From Sternotherus odoratus (taxonomy: Eukaryota > Chordata > Testudines > Kinosternidae): DNA of 64,000 nucleotides. The translations under genes were made by a program, and so were the position numbers. The notes beneath the pieces were generated by a model that made no database searches, was not told where the DNA came from, and saw only the letters and a list, made by a program, of their open reading frames with translations. Shown here in pieces: positions 57,194 to 64,000 of the stretch (its first letter is position 1; each line of letters opens with the position of its first letter). Location: contig JAVMKO010000005.1 in the NCBI GenBank assembly GCA_032164245.1, positions 57,893,442 through 57,957,441 of the forward strand, given 5' to 3'.

Positions 57194-59202
57194 ATGGTTA
57201 GTTCCACAGTAAGATACAGTACTGCGGCTAATCTTCGGTAGGGTTGCATCCTCTTTCAAAGAGACATAAACCAAACCAGAAAAGAGCACTCTTATTCCAG
57301 AATGAGAGTGTCCACACACAGAGCTCTATTGGTATAACTATAGTGTGTCATTATACTCGAATAGTCGTGCCTTTAATTTTCCGCATGTAGCCAGCCCTCT
57401 CAATACCTTGGCAGTTGTTCAGCTTTCTGTATTCTCTGTGCAATTTCATGTGCTTATGTTATTCTTCACTTCCCATCTGAAACCGTTAAGTGTTGCTATG
57501 GGCAATGAAACAGCTTCCATGTTACTCTCAGAGGTAGCTGCATGACTATTGTGGTTTATTTCTGTATGTTGTACAGCCCCGATTTTCCTAAAAGTTTCTG
57601 AGAAATTTACCACTCTTGGGGAAAATGGGGTTTTGGAAAAATGGGAGAGTAATGCACGGTTCGGGTAGCTGAGATCAACCTTCATTTATACATGTGGTTA
57701 ACTGGAGTCAGATGATTGGAGGTGTATTATATACAGTTTATAAATCAATTTGTAAAATTCTTTGCAATCTTCTGGCATGAATGGTACTACATAAATGCAA
57801 GTCATTATCATTATCTCTATAGAATCCCCCTGCAGTCTCCCAACCCCACATTGTACTGCCAACAGCACCACAGGAGTTTTCTTATGTTATTAGCTGACAG
57901 CTTCAGTGCCTGATACATCCAGCCTTGCAGGGGAATCATGTTTTCTGGAGGTATTGGGTATGTCCTTGAATCTGTTGCCTGGAGTAGAGTCATTTTTGAG
58001 ATTAGATTCTACAGGGTTCTGTAGCTGTGATAGGGTTAATTAAATAATGCCAAAAAAGGGTACTTATCCTTTCAAAAGCAGCTTAAACACAGCATTGTGA
58101 TTACTGGCTGGTTAAGAAAATTTCTACTGTTTTTGTTTTGTTTTGTTTGTAAAGAGAAATGAAGCCAATGTTTTAATTCCTTAGTTATGTTTTAACAACA
58201 CTTGTGCGTGTGTGGCGATGGGGGAGGGGAGGTATTGTAATGTGTTCTTTTCCTTTTGTCCCAATAAGCAATTAAAATGCAGATAATGTATTCCAATTCT
58301 TAAGATGGATCGTTGCTGAAGTGGTGTCATGTCTGGGCTGGCTTATCTCATGATAAATACCTCTGCTGTCCACTGAAAGATTAAATGCCATGGCTACTGA
58401 GGTTGTTTTGGGGTCTTGTAAGCAGATAAGAATGTGTACTCGTTTTTAATAAAATATATCAATCTGCGTTTTCTAAAGGGCCTTTGGACAGTGCCTGCCA
58501 TTGAGAAGGTGGCACTGGAAAAGCCTAATAATGATACTTGTACATGAAACTGGCTTTACCATTCCATGAGTATTATAATTTATTGACAGGAGTGCTTTAT
58601 TGAACCCTCTTGTGTCTGGAGTGTGGGGATGAAGCGCTCGAGCTGCTGTTGTAAGACCTCATTTAGCTGTCTAGCAGAAAAGATTTCTTTCCCGGAGTCT
58701 AATCCGGCAGGAGCCATGAGAGAACGTTATCAGTTAGGTACAGAAATCTCAGACGGCTTGGGTGCCTGGGACACACGCAGATGCCATGGTCTGGAATCCA
58801 TCGTGTTGTGACAGTGATGTATTCAGCATCTCCATCCAGGGGAGCACAATTCCCTTTCTGGGGGCTGGGCATTCACACTGCAGGCTTTTCGAAGTGCTAT
58901 AATTGAAGGGCTTTAAAGTGATGTGAGGTGAGAGTGGGGAAGAGTTTTAGCTTCCTTAGCAGAACGAGCATCAGAAAAATCCACCCTCTTTTTTATGTGA
59001 GTATGGAGAGCGAGAAGACGTTCCATCAGGGATAGAACTATGATAAATAAAATGAACTGGGAGATGTAATAGGAATGAAACTAGAATTCACAATGGTAGG
59101 CATTGGAGGAGTGCAAACTTGGAATTGTGTTGTGCCAATATAAAGTTTGCACTCGTGTAATACGCCATGAGAATGTGTCTTGCAGAATCTGTCCTTCCCC
59201 TC
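57194..59202. other. Intronic DNA with a SINE tail
   Basis: 57735-57812 (ttctttgcaatcttctggca ... ataaatgcaagtcattatc) resembles a CORE-SINE 3' tail. 58240-58940 is repeat-poor, with GATA-like agataag (58424) and cttatct (58342). No exon is supported. Confidence 0.4.
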
Positions 59203-59425
59203 TCATAGAATCATAGAAGATTAGGGTTAGGCCCCTTCTCAATGCAGGACCAACACTAACTAAATCACCTCAGCCAGGGCTTTGTCAAGCTGGGCCCTAA
59301 AAATCTCTAAGGAAGGAGATTCCACCATCTCCCTAGGTAACGCATTTCAGTGATTCATCACACTCCTAGTGAAATAGTGTTTCCTAATATCCAACATCCT
59401 AATATACTTCCTCCCTTCGCCCCCA
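59203..59425 (-). mobile_element. CR1 3' fragment with the end of ORF2
   Basis: Starts with tcatagaatcatagaag (reversed CR1 terminal repeats). On the minus strand the 3' part of ORF2 can be read: YFTRSVMNH, then LPREMVESPSLEIF and LDKAL. It is 5'-truncated but less diverged than the copy at 1336. Confidence 0.85.
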
Positions 59426-60439
59426 CCCCTGTCATTTGGTGTGAGAAAGCAGCTTCTTACAGTGTTCTTCCAAGCTGCTACAGTGTTGCAAGGACAGAGA
59501 AATCAATATGGGCAAAGACCAGTTTTGTGACACAGTATTCACTCCGTGTCCGCTTCAGAGTGTCATGAAAGGGGTTGGGAGAAAGAGGAGTGTATGTGTG
59601 TGGTGGCAGTGGTGGGGGAGGGTTGCGGCAGCTCATCACCCTTCTTGAGAAAGGAGTATTAGAAAAAAGCCTTTAAAACTGTTAAGCCTGTTAAGTACAA
59701 TTATACATAGCTGGAGCCTTGTCACAGTTCTGCTTTTAAACAAATTACAGTGCATATCAGTTGATATTGTGAATTATGGACAGAAATTGCTGGTTGGAAT
59801 CCAAGTTTTTATCTTTCCAAGCGACTGCTCTGCCACTAAAATAAAAGAACAGATAAAGCCAAGAGGGACTCTGTTAAACTCAATCCACAGACAGTGTGCA
59901 TGGGCGGTAGGGCTCAGTGGGTTACCTTTCTTTGTACTACATTCCAGTTGGCCTAGGTGCCAAGCCTAGTTTTGACTACAGTAGTTGAAAGGTCAGAGCA
60001 AAGTCCCAAGTGGATATTGATCTCCGACTCTAAAATGGATGGAGCCATAAGTGGCATAGCTGACGCTTTCAGCTGTGGGATGGGCTGAGGCAGAGATAAT
60101 GGGGATTTAGAAAAAAGAATCCAGAGTGAGATGCAGAGGTTAGTTGCTAACTCAGTATCTTCCATGTCCCTAGCATGGTCACTGATCTTAATTCTTTACT
60201 TATATTTCATCACCACTGGAAAACAATTCTGTGCTGATATATTAATTATTTTAACCAGAGATGCTAATGTGCAGGTGAGGGTAGCATGAAGTCTGACTTT
60301 GAAAAGGGGTTAACAAACCTATTTAACTCTGTTCCTCTTGACAGCTGCTTACATTCACAAACATAGCTCCGGATGCTGAAGTTATGCTGTTTATATCATC
60401 ATAATTCCTTGGTGTCGTTTCTCATGTGGTGATTTCCTA
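59426..60439. other. Intronic DNA
   Basis: No gene, exon or recognised repeat. Confidence 0.4.
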
Positions 60440-60605
60440 GTGCTATACCCACACAAATCAAAATTCTCAGCACCTCTTTGAGATGGGACTATGCTGCTTA
60501 TTTTCCAGGTGCATAAAATGAGTCTCAGGGAGTTTGTGGCTTCCCTAAGGTTACATAGCAAGTCAGTAGCAAAGCTGGGAATGAAAACAGAAGCCAAGAT
60601 TTTTC
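60440..60605 (-). mobile_element. MIR/CORE-SINE copy
   Basis: ataaaatgagtctcagggag, ctaaggttacatagcaagtc and gtagcaaagctgggaatgaa are the reverse complement of a MIR core. Confidence 0.7.
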
Positions 60606-61440
60606 AAAGCGACTTGTAGTTTTTGTGGCTTAAAGAGAGACATCTTAAAGGATGCAGATTTTTAGAGGGTGGACTTTGCTCAGCACTTTTGAAAATCAGA
60701 CTCCTTTAAGGTATGTCAAGATGGGCACCCAAAATCACTAGTCATTTTAAAAAATCTTGCCTGAGTCCCAAATCCCAGTCCTGTGGTCACTGGCGCCACA
60801 ACTCCTTCCAAGCCATTTTAAAATTATGTTTTATATCAAGGCATTCTTATCATTCTGACTGAAAATACCGAGACCCAAAGTTTTCCTAACTAATACTTAG
60901 GCAAGTTTATCTAGCCTCAGTTGTGTAATCCCCATCCTTATTTGCCAGCCATGTAGGTACAGTGCATCCGAAATACTTGTAAGAGCAAGAGGTATTTTTT
61001 TCCCATAGAAAGAGGAGGCTGAGTCCTTTATGTTCTTGTCTTCATAAAATCCAAACTTCTTGGATGTTGCCAGCAGCCTTGCTGTTTCATTTTAGTGGCA
61101 TTTGGTGGAGTACTTCTGTAGTTCTTTGTGTAAAAGGAACCTTTGTCATTGGCCTCACAAAAGCTCCCAGTGGAGTTTGCTTTACCTAGCTAGGTGTCAT
61201 CATGTGACTTTGGAATGTCATTGTTGAATTTAAAATACAGAGCCTCTGCCTGTGCATACCTTGTGGGCCTCCTGACAGTCCCCTTTGCCAAACCGAGGGA
61301 TTGGGGGGGGGGGGGGGGGAGAATCATCCCCAGGAAGGAAGGATAAGCCTGTGATGTGTAACATCCATGGTGTCTGACAGTAGAGTTGGCAGAAGTGCAT
61401 GGACTTTGTTCAGTGATCTTTCCTGTTCTTTTTATCTTGC
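60606..61440. other. Intron upstream of the ZMIZ1 start exon
   Basis: 60600-60780 contains a 'tttgaaaatcag' dispersed repeat. A run of 17 G at 61303-61319 lies 122 bp upstream of the acceptor AG. The final 35 bases form a polypyrimidine tract. Confidence 0.5.
61303..61319. repeat. G17 homopolymer upstream of the exon
   Basis: Seventeen consecutive G on the sense strand, about 120 bp before the splice acceptor. Confidence 0.9.
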
Positions 61441-61442
61441 AG
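61407..61442 (+). other. ZMIZ1: Splice acceptor of the ZMIZ1 start exon
   Basis: Pyrimidine-rich text (gatctttcctgttctttttatcttgcag) ends in AG at 61441-61442. A second AG at 61466-61467, inside ctttcag, is a possible alternative acceptor 25 bases downstream with a weaker tract. Confidence 0.8.
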
Positions 61443-61456
61443 ATTGAGAGTTTTTA

Positions 61457-64000
<2,544 letters not shown>

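Noticed and set aside
1..61440. Additional coding exons of ZMIZ1 or other host genes
   Set aside because: No open segment with credible splice sites and recognisable protein was seen. Non-coding 5' exons may exist but cannot be identified from sequence alone.

Overview
The window looks like intronic DNA from a reptile, most consistent with a turtle. The reasons are a long CR1 retrotransposon ending in a TTATGTTC-type tail, many older CR1 3' ends, amniote CORE-SINE/MIR copies, and several kinds of hAT, Harbinger-like, Tigger-like and Helitron-like DNA transposons. It is not prokaryotic: there are no operons, and almost all long open frames are retrotransposon genes or chance frames in GC-rich repeats.

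The one host gene that can be supported is ZMIZ1 on the + strand. A single short exon at 61443-61553 carries the start codon (61494) and the first 20 codons, between a strong acceptor (AG 61441-61442) and a GT donor (61554). I infer that the 61 kb upstream is 5' intron or upstream flank of this gene, and that 61554-64000 is the next intron. The exon also holds a four-codon upstream ORF, and a second possible acceptor lies inside it.

Region by region: 0-10 kb has a GC-rich hAT element (173-834), CR1 tails and a CR1/L3-like relic. 10.3-13 kb is a decayed endonuclease/reverse-transcriptase LINE split by a Tigger-like MITE. 13.5-17.1 kb is a complete fossil hAT transposon with terminal repeats, a perfect 8-bp target duplication and a broken minus-strand ZMYM1-like/DUF4371 transposase, itself interrupted by a younger hAT MITE. 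19.08-19.67 kb is a 0.59-kb palindrome of two head-to-head MITEs sharing TTA sites. 21-25 kb has two further hAT MITEs and a CR1 tail. 26.3-30.9 kb is a nearly complete CR1 with both ORFs open and a duplicated 5' leader. 31-32 kb is a cluster of MITEs, one inside a SINE. 36.6-37.3 kb is a Helitron-like element carrying a C-rich minisatellite. 40.7 kb is a Tigger-like MITE. 42.9-44.5 kb is a 1.3-kb hAT element inside a CORE-SINE. 44.6-45 kb is a hAT fragment split by a Tigger-like MITE. 47.4 and 50.3-51.2 kb are two more hAT elements. 51.2-55.4 kb is mostly repeat-poor and is the likeliest place for intronic regulatory DNA. 56.7-57.2 kb is a solo LTR, followed by SINE and CR1 tails up to the ZMIZ1 exon.

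The CR1 ORF1 and ORF2 form one retrotransposition unit (RNA-binding/esterase protein plus endonuclease/reverse transcriptase). No previously unknown multi-gene system is visible. The most unusual structures are the double-MITE palindrome, the fossil autonomous hAT, the intact CR1 with tandem leader, the minisatellite-bearing Helitron and the ZMIZ1 uORF/acceptor arrangement. All family assignments come from recognising sequence by eye; no database search was run.
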